Shown: piece by piece, positions 27,522 through 35,578 of the stretch
Position numbering within the stretch: position 1 is the stretch's first letter
Layout of the letters: each line of letters begins with the position of its first letter
Assembly: GCA_016717265.1 (NCBI GenBank)
Contig: JADKFX010000001.1
Location: 3,422,501 to 3,486,500 of the forward strand
Reading direction: 5' to 3'
Source of the DNA: Saprospiraceae bacterium
GTDB taxonomy: Bacteria > Bacteroidota > Bacteroidia > Chitinophagales > Saprospiraceae
DNA: 64,000 nt
Program-made: the position numbers and the translations under genes
The notes under the pieces: model-generated
Database searches by the model: none
Told to the model about the DNA's origin: nothing
The model's input: only the letters and a program-made list of their open reading frames with translations

Positions 27522-28904
27522 TTATTGATATGTAAATCCATCTTTTCTTAAATCAATTAAGCATATTTTCTTGCCCACTAAAAAGCCAAGTCGGAGTCCT
27601 TCTTGCACATCCATACGGAAGTGAACACCTAGTGATATTCTTGAAAAGCCATTTTCAAATGCCATTTCATAGAATGAATGGAAGGGTCTGGGATTGCTCA
27701 TAAATTCATCTCTCCCTTTGTGACAATTATCAAGCATTTCATAGTTGCTACCGTATAATTGTGTCAAGATTTCTGCTACTGCAGCACCAAAAATTGAGTG
27801 GCCTGATGGGTATGAAGGAAAAGGTGGCGTATGAAAGTGAGGTTGCCAATTTTTATCAAATACCTTATGGATATATTGTTCTGGTCTTTCCAAATTATAC
27901 AAATATTTAGAATTCCAACAAGCGATTCCGGCATCCGCAAGTACAAATCCTACTTTTAAATAGGTTTCCATTGTTTTCTCAATAACTGGCATTTGCTTTT
28001 CAATCACTTGATTGGTTATAGCAATCCAACGACCTGAAGGAGTAAATGTAAGACCCGGATGATCATCGCTCCAAAATTCAGCTATCCATCTATTTTCAAA
28101 AGAAAGGGGCGAACTAATGGTCAAAACTTCAAGTGCTTCCGTATAGAATAAGGAATTCGGCGACAAGGAATATTCTGGTAAGGGTTTCGCAATAAAATCA
28201 TTTACATTTATAATAAAAGTCCGCACTTTACCCCAGGAAGGCAATAATGGTGGCATTGGAAAATCTTCAGAAATTTTCCAACAACCTTGTCCGGTATCTG
28301 GCCGGTAATGCTTTTCATAAATGTGAAGATAGGCTTGATTGCCTACGGTATCTGTGGTTGAATAGTCATAAACTATATTTGCTATATTAAAACCATATTC
28401 CATAGAAGCATTATATACTGCTGGAGCAAGTTTATCAATATGGTTTTCATTCCATTGATTAAAAATCTGAGATGCTTTTTGGATTATTGATTCGGGGGCT
28501 GTTAAATAAAATTTATCAAAGAGTTCTTTATAACATGCGTTTAAGGATACTTGTATATTAAATTCCTTGGAACTTGGGTACGATAAACTTGTAAAACCTG
28601 GCAGCACTTCGGCTGCAGATTTCATCCCTGTTGAAAGTCCAGGAAGGGCTGCTTCATATGCAGCAAGTCCAATATAACCGAAAGTCCTTGCAGTAATCGG
28701 ACTTCGATAGCCTTCAGAAAATCGGTCTGCTTCAAGAAAAAATTCATTCCAATCTAAAACCAATTGATTTGTTTTTGAATTTTTCCTCCTTTCAGAATTA
28801 TATTTATCAAAAAAGAATACGCCTGTTAAAATAAAAAGCAATAAGATACTTGACCAAAATAGTTTAGAAGTCCTAAGCTGATATGTATTATTTTTTACAA
28901 CCAC
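27522..28904 (-). CDS. vanadium-dependent haloperoxidase, membrane-anchored
   Basis: A 460-residue protein with a GTG start. One N-terminal membrane helix (about 15-32) leaves the catalytic part outside the cytoplasm. The whole vanadate-binding set of fungal vanadium chloroperoxidase can be aligned: Lys333 and Arg340 (seven apart), Phe362, Ser367-Gly368-His369 in YPSGH, and Arg422 and His428 (six apart) in SRISLGVH. The enzyme would use peroxide to oxidise halide to hypohalous acid; phosphatase activity is a known side possibility of the fold. It is third in the series regulator, kinase, haloperoxidase, 61 bases after the kinase gene. A divergent paralogue is encoded at 31313. Confidence 0.85.
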   Translation of the reverse strand: MVVKNNTYQLRTSKLFWSSILLLFILTGVFFFDKYNSERRKNSKTNQLVLDWNEFFLEADRFSEGYRSPITARTFGYIGLAAYEAALPGLSTGMKSAAEVLPGFTSLSYPSSKEFNIQVSLNACYKELFDKFYLTAPESIIQKASQIFNQWNENHIDKLAPAVYNASMEYGFNIANIVYDYSTTDTVGNQAYLHIYEKHYRPDTGQGCWKISEDFPMPPLLPSWGKVRTFIINVNDFIAKPLPEYSLSPNSLFYTEALEVLTISSPLSFENRWIAEFWSDDHPGLTFTPSGRWIAITNQVIEKQMPVIEKTMETYLKVGFVLADAGIACWNSKYLYNLERPEQYIHKVFDKNWQPHFHTPPFPSYPSGHSIFGAAVAEILTQLYGSNYEMLDNCHKGRDEFMSNPRPFHSFYEMAFENGFSRISLGVHFRMDVQEGLRLGFLVGKKICLIDLRKDGFTYQ

Positions 28905-28965
28905 ACAATTATTTTAAGTCAGAATTCTAATGTTTATAATATAAATTTCACCATGACAAATACTC

Positions 28966-30405
28966 CTAATTAAATTGCAAGTCTGGAACAGTATCTTTGT
29001 TGCGCTTCGATTCTTGATAAGTAGAGTCCTTCTTTACATGTGCATAATCATTAAAAATCAATTTAAAAATAGTTCCTTGTTTTACAGGACGCGTTACCTC
29101 TAAATTAATTTTATGAATTTTCAAAATACTGGATACCAATGATAATCCAATTCCAGATCCTCTAATGGCTGCTGTTTTAGGGCTTCTATAAAAAGGTTCG
29201 AAAATATAGGGCATATCTTCATCCCGGATACCTGGACCATTGTCTTCAATTTCAAGTTGAACACCTATACTATTGCTATATGAAAGCCGCAATTGTACTC
29301 TATGATCCGGACTGTATTTACAACCATTATCCATTAAATTCAATAATGCGGTTTTGATTAAATGCTCATTTGCTTTAATTTGAAGACTGCCTTCATCCTC
29401 AGGCAAATTCAAAATTTCAAAATAAATTTTATACTCAGGATGTGATTTAATTAAATTCGCTTTTACTTGCCAAAGAAGTTCATCAATTCTGATATTTTGG
29501 AAATCAATTACATCATTATCTGAATTAATTCTGGCTAATTGCATTAATTTATTAGACACTTCATCAAGATTTTTAACATCATCTAAAACAGAAGCTAGCG
29601 TCTCCTTATATTGATATTCTGTTCGGTCTTTTTGCAGTGCAACTTCTATTTGGCTAATGATCACACTCAAAGGATTTTTAAGCTCATGTGAAATATTAGA
29701 CAGAAACAATTTCTGGGTCGTAAATGCTTTTTGGATGCGATCCAACAATTTATTAAACGTAATAACAAGCCTGGAAAGTTCATCATTTTGGTTAAACGCT
29801 TTTAACCGATGGCTCATATCTGTTGGCAAAATTTCATCTACCTGATTCATTATTTGATTCACCGGTTCGAGAGCCTGACCTGCAAATATCCAACCTCCAA
29901 CCGCCACAAATAAAATAAATAATATAAATACAATCATTAAAATATTATTTAAATCACTTAAATGCTCTGGTTTAAAAACGGCTTCTGCTACAACTACATA
30001 AGGAATATTTTTTTTATCCTTGTAAATTAAACCCAAAGCATCATAGTGGTTTTTGGTAAATCGCGATTCTCCACTATTTCGGATTTCATTAATCGTAGAT
30101 TCTGAAAGATTATTTGGAGCAGGATTAAAACTATAAATGCGTTGATTCTCCTGATTATAAATGGTAATATTTTCTGTATACACAGGCAATTCCGGGATCT
30201 GAGAAAACTCTTGACTGGAGTCTGTATAACGTATAGTTTGACCAACGATCATATCTGCAGTCATAATTGCTTTGGACTTCAGACTACTATAAAAATCATC
30301 TCGTATCTGGTTTTTAAATTCCAAATGAATAAAAACCAGTGCAAATACCATGATGATAGCAACAATCAGAATAAATTGGATGGTAAGTCTGCGTCTAATT
30401 TGCAT
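28966..30405 (-). CDS. sensor histidine kinase with HAMP domain
   Basis: A 479-residue kinase. Helix 1 spans about 9-27, a periplasmic sensor region about 30-152 and helix 2 about 154-176. HAMP follows at about 177-230. The phosphoacceptor is His240 in SNISHELKNPL, and the ATPase domain has NLMDNGCKYS, DNGPGI and GSGIGLSLV boxes. The sensor region matches no fold I know. It lies 65 bases after its cognate response regulator gene and upstream of a haloperoxidase, so its signal may be a halide, a peroxide or another oxidative or envelope cue (inference). Confidence 0.95.
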   Translation of the reverse strand: MQIRRRLTIQFILIVAIIMVFALVFIHLEFKNQIRDDFYSSLKSKAIMTADMIVGQTIRYTDSSQEFSQIPELPVYTENITIYNQENQRIYSFNPAPNNLSESTINEIRNSGESRFTKNHYDALGLIYKDKKNIPYVVVAEAVFKPEHLSDLNNILMIVFILFILFVAVGGWIFAGQALEPVNQIMNQVDEILPTDMSHRLKAFNQNDELSRLVITFNKLLDRIQKAFTTQKLFLSNISHELKNPLSVIISQIEVALQKDRTEYQYKETLASVLDDVKNLDEVSNKLMQLARINSDNDVIDFQNIRIDELLWQVKANLIKSHPEYKIYFEILNLPEDEGSLQIKANEHLIKTALLNLMDNGCKYSPDHRVQLRLSYSNSIGVQLEIEDNGPGIRDEDMPYIFEPFYRSPKTAAIRGSGIGLSLVSSILKIHKINLEVTRPVKQGTIFKLIFNDYAHVKKDSTYQESKRNKDTVPDLQFN

Positions 30406-30470
30406 TTTTCTGGACTAATTAAGAATCTAGGTAAAATGATAAAAATAAGGAAATAGTTGATAAAAATCAA

Positions 30471-31148
30471 TTAATCCATCTTAAAAATATAGCCTGAACC
30501 AAAAATCGTATGGATTAACTTTTTTTCAAAAGGGCGGTCAATTTTATTTCTTAAATAATTTATATAGACCTCTATCATATTCGTGTTCGTATCGAAATTG
30601 ATGTCCCATACCTTTTCAGCAATTTCGGCTTTAGAAATCACTCGCCCCTGATGTCGGATAAAATATTCTAATAATGCAAATTCCTTAGGGGTTAAGTCAA
30701 TTTTCTTTTTTGATCGATATAGCTCTTTTGCATCAATATCCATTTTTATATCAGCAAACTGTAAAATCTGATGCGGTTGAGGCCGGTCCTTTCCTCTTCT
30801 TGCTAATGCCTTAAGCCTTGCTAATAATTCTTTAAACTCAAATGGTTTGACCATATAATCATCCGCGCCAGCTTCCAGTCCTTCTACTGTATTGTCTGCA
30901 CCGGTTAAAGCTGTAAGTAAAATAATTGGGGTTAAATTATGTTTAGAACGCAGTCGTTTTACGAGTTCAAAACCATTCACATAAGGTACAATAATGTCAG
31001 AAATAATCACGTCGTATAGATTCATTTCAGCCATTTGGAGGCCTGCTTGTCCATCATATGCAACATCAACTATAATTTGGTGTTCTTGAAAACCTTGTTT
31101 TAGTGCTTCAATAGCTTTAACTTCATCTTCAATCAGTAGTACTTTCAT
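30471..31148 (-). CDS. OmpR-family response regulator
   Basis: The ATG at 31148 gives 225 residues beginning MKVLLIEDE, the usual first strand of a receiver; a start eight codons earlier is less likely. The receiver has Asp51 as phosphoacceptor (ISDIIVPYVNG), a conserved Thr/Ala position and Lys in MVKPFEF. The C-terminal winged helix (about 130-225) has LTPKEFALLEYF and VWDINFDTNTNMIEVYINYLR. It should bind direct repeats as a head-to-tail dimer. Such repeats with an 11-bp period lie just upstream, suggesting self-control and control of the divergent haloperoxidase. Confidence 0.95.
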   Translation of the reverse strand: MKVLLIEDEVKAIEALKQGFQEHQIIVDVAYDGQAGLQMAEMNLYDVIISDIIVPYVNGFELVKRLRSKHNLTPIILLTALTGADNTVEGLEAGADDYMVKPFEFKELLARLKALARRGKDRPQPHQILQFADIKMDIDAKELYRSKKKIDLTPKEFALLEYFIRHQGRVISKAEIAEKVWDINFDTNTNMIEVYINYLRNKIDRPFEKKLIHTIFGSGYIFKMD

Positions 31149-31198
31149 CGATCCTTTGAGAGCTTTAGTCAAATATCTAATTGGAACCCTAAATATTC

Positions 31199-31206
31199 CA
31201 AATTTA
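31199..31206 (-). promoter_or_regulatory. -7 promoter element for the regulator-kinase-haloperoxidase series
   Basis: The minus strand reads TAAATTTG, a perfect TAnnTTTG match 51 bases before the regulator ATG. No -33 box is present. Instead, the 11-bp repeat array lies where an activator would bind. Confidence 0.5.
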
Positions 31207-31252
31207 AACAGAATTCTAAGGATATTCTAATGTAATTCTAAATAGATCTTAA
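31202..31252. promoter_or_regulatory. five phased direct repeats, 11-bp period (response-regulator binding array)
   Basis: ATTCTAA occurs exactly at 31213, 31224 and 31235. Weaker copies continue the same phase at 31202 (ATTTAAA) and 31246 (ATCTTAA), each 5 of 7 identical. A head-to-tail repeat with one helical turn per unit is the classic operator of OmpR-type dimers. The array sits between the divergent -7 elements at 31199-31206 (minus) and 31275-31282 (plus), both of which lack -33 boxes. Confidence 0.7.
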
Positions 31253-31274
31253 GTCCCTGGCTAAATAGGTAAAT

Positions 31275-31282
31275 TACCTTTG
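31275..31282 (+). promoter_or_regulatory. -7 promoter element of the lipoprotein haloperoxidase
   Basis: TACCTTTG is a perfect TAnnTTTG match 30 bases before the ATG at 31313. The expected -33 position has no TTG, which fits a promoter that needs the activator bound at 31202-31252. Confidence 0.55.
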
Positions 31283-31312
31283 TTCAAAATTATATATCTA
31301 AATTAAAATTCT

Positions 31313-32707
31313 ATGAAAATCAGACAAGCTTTTCAATTATTCGCCTTTGCCATAGGACTTATTTATTTTGTTAGTTCCTGTAGTAAGGATGATAACAAAA
31401 CAACAAGTGAAACTGGAAAGGCTTCCGAATTCAACGCATCCGTTCCTTTGGAATGGAATAAAATCTTCCTCGACATAGAGCGTTATGCAGCTGGTTACAG
31501 ACCAGGCCCTGCACCTCGTTCTTTAGGCCTTATGGGGCTTGCATGTTACGAAGCTTGTGTTACTGGTATGCCAGATTATAATTCCTTAGAAACAAGATAT
31601 CCTGGGGTAAATATTCCAAATGTCGCTTCTGGTCAAACCTATCATTGGCCAACAGTTGTACATTCTATTTATACCACCATGATCCCAAAGTTTTTCCCAG
31701 ATATCAGATCTGATGTTAGAATTCGTGTGGAAGCATTAATAAATACTTTTAATGCTAAATTTTCATCAGAAGTTGAAAAAGGTATTTATGAAGCTTCAAA
31801 AACATATGGTCAAGAAGTTGGTTTAGCAGTATGGAATTGGTCAACAACAGATCCTGTTGGTCATGACCATTATAAAGATCCTTTTGGTACCTACGATTGG
31901 GCAGCGCATTACAGAGGTGCGGGTGATTGGAAACCTACAGTTCCTGGACCGACAAAGCCCATGGGCTCTGTTTATGGAAAAGCACGTACGTTTGCAATTA
32001 CAGAAACTGAAAAAGTATGTTTGCCACCTTCTGCATATTACATGCAGTATAGTGAAAATCCAAATTCAGAATATTATTCACAGGCATTACAGGTTTATAC
32101 TAAAAGTGCCGCAACAAGTTACAATACTAAATGGGTAGGTGAATTCTGGAGTGATGATTTATTAAATCTTACATTTAGTCCTGGTCCTCGTTGGATTGCT
32201 ATTGCAAATCAAATTATTGAAGCTGAAAAATCAGATTTAGAGACTGCTTTGGTTGCTTATGCAAAAACTGGTATGGCTTTAAGTGATGCAGCTGTTGGTG
32301 CTTGGCATTCTAAATATTTATACAATGTAGAACGTCCCGTAACTTATATTTTAAAAGTGATTGATCCAAATTATAAAGTAAATCTAAACAACCCGCTTAC
32401 GGGTGATGTAGGATTTACACCACCATTTCCTGCTTATCCTTCTGGTCACTCAACCATGGGTGCAGCTGGTGCTGAAGCTTTAGCAAGTGTATTTGGCTAT
32501 GCTTATGCAATGACCGATAAATGTCATGAAAATAGAACAGATTTTGAAGGCAAACCTCGTAGTTTTGGAAGCCTTTATGAAATGGCTCAAGAAAACGCAT
32601 GGTCTCGTGTATTATTAGGTGTACATTGGAGAATGGACTGTGATGAAGGAGTAAACTTTGGAACTAAAATCGGAAGAGCCGTAAACAAATTACCTTGGAA
32701 AAAATAA
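31313..32707 (+). CDS. vanadium-dependent haloperoxidase, lipoprotein
   Basis: A 464-residue lipoprotein (lipobox VSSC, Cys23). Active-site residues aligned with fungal vanadium chloroperoxidase are Lys334, Arg341, Phe372, Ser377-Gly378-His379 (YPSGH), Arg432 and His438 (SRVLLGVH). All are present, and the Phe at the position of chloroperoxidase Phe397 distinguishes it from algal bromoperoxidases, which carry His there. It is a clear paralogue of the protein at 27522, sharing EFWSDD, GRWIAI-like and KYLYN-ERP blocks. It is transcribed away from the two-component operon and ends at a good intrinsic terminator, so it is a single-gene unit. Confidence 0.88.
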   Translation: MKIRQAFQLFAFAIGLIYFVSSCSKDDNKTTSETGKASEFNASVPLEWNKIFLDIERYAAGYRPGPAPRSLGLMGLACYEACVTGMPDYNSLETRYPGVNIPNVASGQTYHWPTVVHSIYTTMIPKFFPDIRSDVRIRVEALINTFNAKFSSEVEKGIYEASKTYGQEVGLAVWNWSTTDPVGHDHYKDPFGTYDWAAHYRGAGDWKPTVPGPTKPMGSVYGKARTFAITETEKVCLPPSAYYMQYSENPNSEYYSQALQVYTKSAATSYNTKWVGEFWSDDLLNLTFSPGPRWIAIANQIIEAEKSDLETALVAYAKTGMALSDAAVGAWHSKYLYNVERPVTYILKVIDPNYKVNLNNPLTGDVGFTPPFPAYPSGHSTMGAAGAEALASVFGYAYAMTDKCHENRTDFEGKPRSFGSLYEMAQENAWSRVLLGVHWRMDCDEGVNFGTKIGRAVNKLPWKK

Positions 32708-32730
32708 ATTACTGTTTTTTATTGTATAGT

Positions 32731-32762
32731 AAAAGGCTGACCTAAACCGTCAGCCTTTTTTC
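32731..32762 (+). terminator. intrinsic terminator after the haloperoxidase gene
   Basis: An 11-bp perfect stem (AAAAGGCTGAC at 32731-32741 with GTCAGCCTTTT at 32749-32759) has a seven-base loop and continues into a run of T residues. It lies 24 bases after the stop codon. Confidence 0.88.
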
Positions 32763-32833
32763 TTTGATAAATTATAAAACAAGGATTCTTTCATTGAATT
32801 CATCTTAATTTTACAGTTTTAAATCAAAATAAA

Positions 32834-33295
32834 ATGAGAACTCTTTTTTATCTATTAATTATCGTATTTATTATAAATCTTTTCTCAGCATGTCAAGGTA
32901 AAAAATCACAAGACTTAAAATATTATCCGAATGGTTCTGTTATGCGCAAAACCAATCTTATTGACCATAAGAAAGAGGGCGAAATGATTGAATACTATAA
33001 TGATGGTAAAGTAAAATCAATTTGTTTGTTTGAAAATGATCTTCAAACAGGGAGATGTATTTACTATTTTCAATCAGGAGCGATTCAGGAAATACAATAT
33101 TACGAATCTGATAAACAACAATCCGGTGATACTATCTTTTATGAAAATGGAAAGTACCAATTAATCATGAATTTTAAAGATGGCATAAAACATGGAGCCG
33201 TCCAGAAATACGATACCATCGGGAAGATGTATTTTCATGCAAAATATAATATGGACACCTTAATCGAAGTAAATGGTGTGCCACTTGCAAAATAA
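32834..33295 (+). CDS. MORN-2/YwqK-like repeat lipoprotein
   Basis: A 153-residue lipoprotein (lipobox FSAC, about 17-20). Repeats of the MORN variant type run through it: YYPNGSVMRKTNL, YYNDGKVKSI, YFQSGAIQEIQYY and FYENGKYQLIMNF. Such proteins are often annotated YwqK-family antitoxin, but no toxin is adjacent, and in Bacteroidota they are frequent exported proteins without known function. It stands alone. Confidence 0.8.
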   Translation: MRTLFYLLIIVFIINLFSACQGKKSQDLKYYPNGSVMRKTNLIDHKKEGEMIEYYNDGKVKSICLFENDLQTGRCIYYFQSGAIQEIQYYESDKQQSGDTIFYENGKYQLIMNFKDGIKHGAVQKYDTIGKMYFHAKYNMDTLIEVNGVPLAK

Positions 33296-33397
33296 AGCCT
33301 ATCAAAACAAATTAACTTTTCCAGGCTATTGGCTATTAAAATTCTAATGAAATTTAATTATGAATCCAATAGTTCAACTATTTTCCAGATTATTTAA

Positions 33398-33428
33398 ATA
33401 AAAAAAGCCGCAGTAAAATACAACGGCT
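33398..33428 (-). terminator. intrinsic terminator after the PD40-SPOR gene
   Basis: On the minus strand AGCCGTTG (33421-33428) pairs with CTGCGGCT (33406-33413), using one wobble, and a run of seven T residues follows. It lies 29 bases after the stop at 33457. Confidence 0.7.
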
Positions 33429-33456
33429 CTCTATTATCTTTTATCAGATTATAAAA

Positions 33457-35415
33457 CTATAACCGATACAGCTTTCCATTTTCTTCAACTACAATATAGG
33501 ATTCTTTAAATCCTCGTGCTTTCAATTTTAGAATAATATCTTTTGCAGCATTTTCTGTATTAAAGTTACCTAAAACAATAATCGTCCAGCCACCTTTTGT
33601 CCAATGTTCTATGGAACCTAAATCACTGATTTTGCTAACATCAAACCAATCCGGTGCTTTATATTCAGAAACCCGTATTTTGTATTTTCCAGTTTCATTT
33701 GCAGTTTGATTTTGTGGTGTTGTTTCATTATTTGACTCTGCCTTTGGAATGTTAATAGTTGATTTTATCAACATTGTTGTGCGGCTTGATTCAATAATAT
33801 CAGCCACAATAAAAGCATCTTTCAATCCATTCTTTTTCAATATATTTAATACAGCAATCGCTTCATTGACTTCTGTAAATGCACCAATTCTGATTTTAGA
33901 AACACCATCCGCCTCTACCCTATACACATCCCCATAAACAGAATATTTAGAAAAGCGATCGATTATCTTCTCAGAATATTTAGATAAAGCAGTAATCTGA
34001 ATAAAATATAATTTATTTGCTTGTGCTTCTTGTTTTCCGCTAATGGCTGGATCATCAAAAATCATAATTTTTTCATTGGCATTGCTATTTTCACTTATGC
34101 TATTTGCTCGATTGGTTAATGCTATATCTCCGATTTCCGTATCTATTAAATGAGCATTTTTAGCATCTTTAGGAAGTTTTAATTTGAAGCTTTGATAAAT
34201 ATCCTCTGCACCTTTTCCTCCAAATCTATTGGAAGCGAAATAAGCATCTCCCTTTATATCCATGATAAAATAATACTCATCCATAGTGGAATTGACACAG
34301 CTGCCCATATTTTGAATATCTTGCCAAACCAATCCTTGTTTTTTAGTTTTGAAAACATCGAAACCTCCATAACCTATATGCCAATCAGAAGAAAAAAACA
34401 AATTATTTCCATTGAGAGACGGTGCAATTTCATTACCCGGAGTATTAATAACAGCGCCCATATTTTGAGGTTGACTCCAGGATTTGTCCTGATTTAAATA
34501 CGAAACATACAAATCATAGCCACCAAAACCTCCTGCTTCATTGGAAGCAAAATATAAAGTTTTGCCATCATCAGCTAAATTTGGAAAACCAAAAGAAGCA
34601 GGCAAATGGTTATATGGAAATGAATGAATATTTTTCCAGGATCCAGTGTGATCAACTTCTGCAAAATAAATTTCCAATGCATTTATATCTTTAATTAAAT
34701 TACTTTGCTTATCCGCTTTTGATTTAGAAAAAGCTACCAATGTTCCGTTTTGGGCATATGAAATATTTCCAAGTCCACTTGCTTCTTTTTTTAACACTTC
34801 TTGCAAAGCACTCAGACTAATGCGATTTGTTTTAGATTCTGCTGATCTCTTAAAAAATTCAGTATGGCCTGCTTTGATGCCTGTTGTATTCACCTGGTTA
34901 CTGGCAAACAAGATATCTTCTCCGATAGAAACGGGTGCATAATCAGCATCTTTTGTATTGGATTCAAGGTTACTTAATTTACAGTTTGAAGCTTGCTTTA
35001 ACTGAATTATGGCATAGTCGCAAGATTGTGCAAAATAATTGCCTACTAACGGATTGTGTTTTGAATATTTGAGGTAATACTTTTTAGCATGTTCATGCTC
35101 CCCTTGATTTCTAAGAAAATCAGCATATTCGAAAAGTAATTCAGGATCTGTTGTAGTTTGATCAATAAAGCGACTGAATGTTCGTTTTGCTAAATCTGAT
35201 TTTTGAGTGTTTTTATAACACAAAGCCAAATTTGGGAGCACTTTAGTATTCGCTGGCTCAGAAGTCAAAATGGCTTCATAAGCTTTCATTGCGTATGTAT
35301 AATTTTTTAATTGGAAATGCTTGTCGGCTGCCTTTAAATCGCTGGTTTGGGAAAAAAGTTCAGCAAATGGGGCAAAAAGGGTAAAACCCAATAAGAAAAC
35401 GATAAACTTTTTCAT
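33457..35415 (-). CDS. TPR-PD40 envelope scaffold with two C-terminal SPOR-like domains (PorE-like)
   Basis: A 652-residue exported protein with a signal peptide (1-22, FSQ). Residues about 25-140 hold TPR-type helices (DLKAADKHFQLKNYTYAMKAYEAIL). A PD40/WD40-like propeller runs about 150-410, with repeats such as GKTLYFASNEAGGFGGYDLYVS and NLFFSSDWHIGYGGFDVF. Two SPOR-like domains lie at about 470-545 (YFIQITALS, VSKIRIGAFTEVNEA) and 575-652 (KIRVSEYKAPDW, WTIIVLGNFNTENAA). PorE of T9SS has TPR and propeller parts but ends in an OmpA-like peptidoglycan-binding domain; here SPOR takes that place, and SPOR also binds peptidoglycan (denuded glycans). A link to T9SS is inference. Confidence 0.8.
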   Translation of the reverse strand: MKKFIVFLLGFTLFAPFAELFSQTSDLKAADKHFQLKNYTYAMKAYEAILTSEPANTKVLPNLALCYKNTQKSDLAKRTFSRFIDQTTTDPELLFEYADFLRNQGEHEHAKKYYLKYSKHNPLVGNYFAQSCDYAIIQLKQASNCKLSNLESNTKDADYAPVSIGEDILFASNQVNTTGIKAGHTEFFKRSAESKTNRISLSALQEVLKKEASGLGNISYAQNGTLVAFSKSKADKQSNLIKDINALEIYFAEVDHTGSWKNIHSFPYNHLPASFGFPNLADDGKTLYFASNEAGGFGGYDLYVSYLNQDKSWSQPQNMGAVINTPGNEIAPSLNGNNLFFSSDWHIGYGGFDVFKTKKQGLVWQDIQNMGSCVNSTMDEYYFIMDIKGDAYFASNRFGGKGAEDIYQSFKLKLPKDAKNAHLIDTEIGDIALTNRANSISENSNANEKIMIFDDPAISGKQEAQANKLYFIQITALSKYSEKIIDRFSKYSVYGDVYRVEADGVSKIRIGAFTEVNEAIAVLNILKKNGLKDAFIVADIIESSRTTMLIKSTINIPKAESNNETTPQNQTANETGKYKIRVSEYKAPDWFDVSKISDLGSIEHWTKGGWTIIVLGNFNTENAAKDIILKLKARGFKESYIVVEENGKLYRL

Positions 35416-35578
35416 AGTTCAAATTTTGGTTATCAGAATTATATCATTGCTAATAAAGCGCTAATATATAACAAATAAATATAATTTGTATACAAATTAG
35501 AAAAATGTTTAATATATTTTTTCCTATGCCGAACGTTTTCTAATATTGTGTTCTATTTCAAAGGCGTAAACCAAACGA

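Noticed and set aside
28924..28930. Single ATTCTAA upstream of the minus-strand haloperoxidase as a second regulator site
   Set aside because: Only one copy exists, and a neighbouring similar heptamer is 13 bases away rather than 11, so it does not fit the phased array.
32834..33295. MORN-like lipoprotein as the antitoxin of a toxin-antitoxin pair
   Set aside because: No toxin gene is adjacent and the protein has a lipoprotein signal, which does not fit a cytoplasmic antitoxin.
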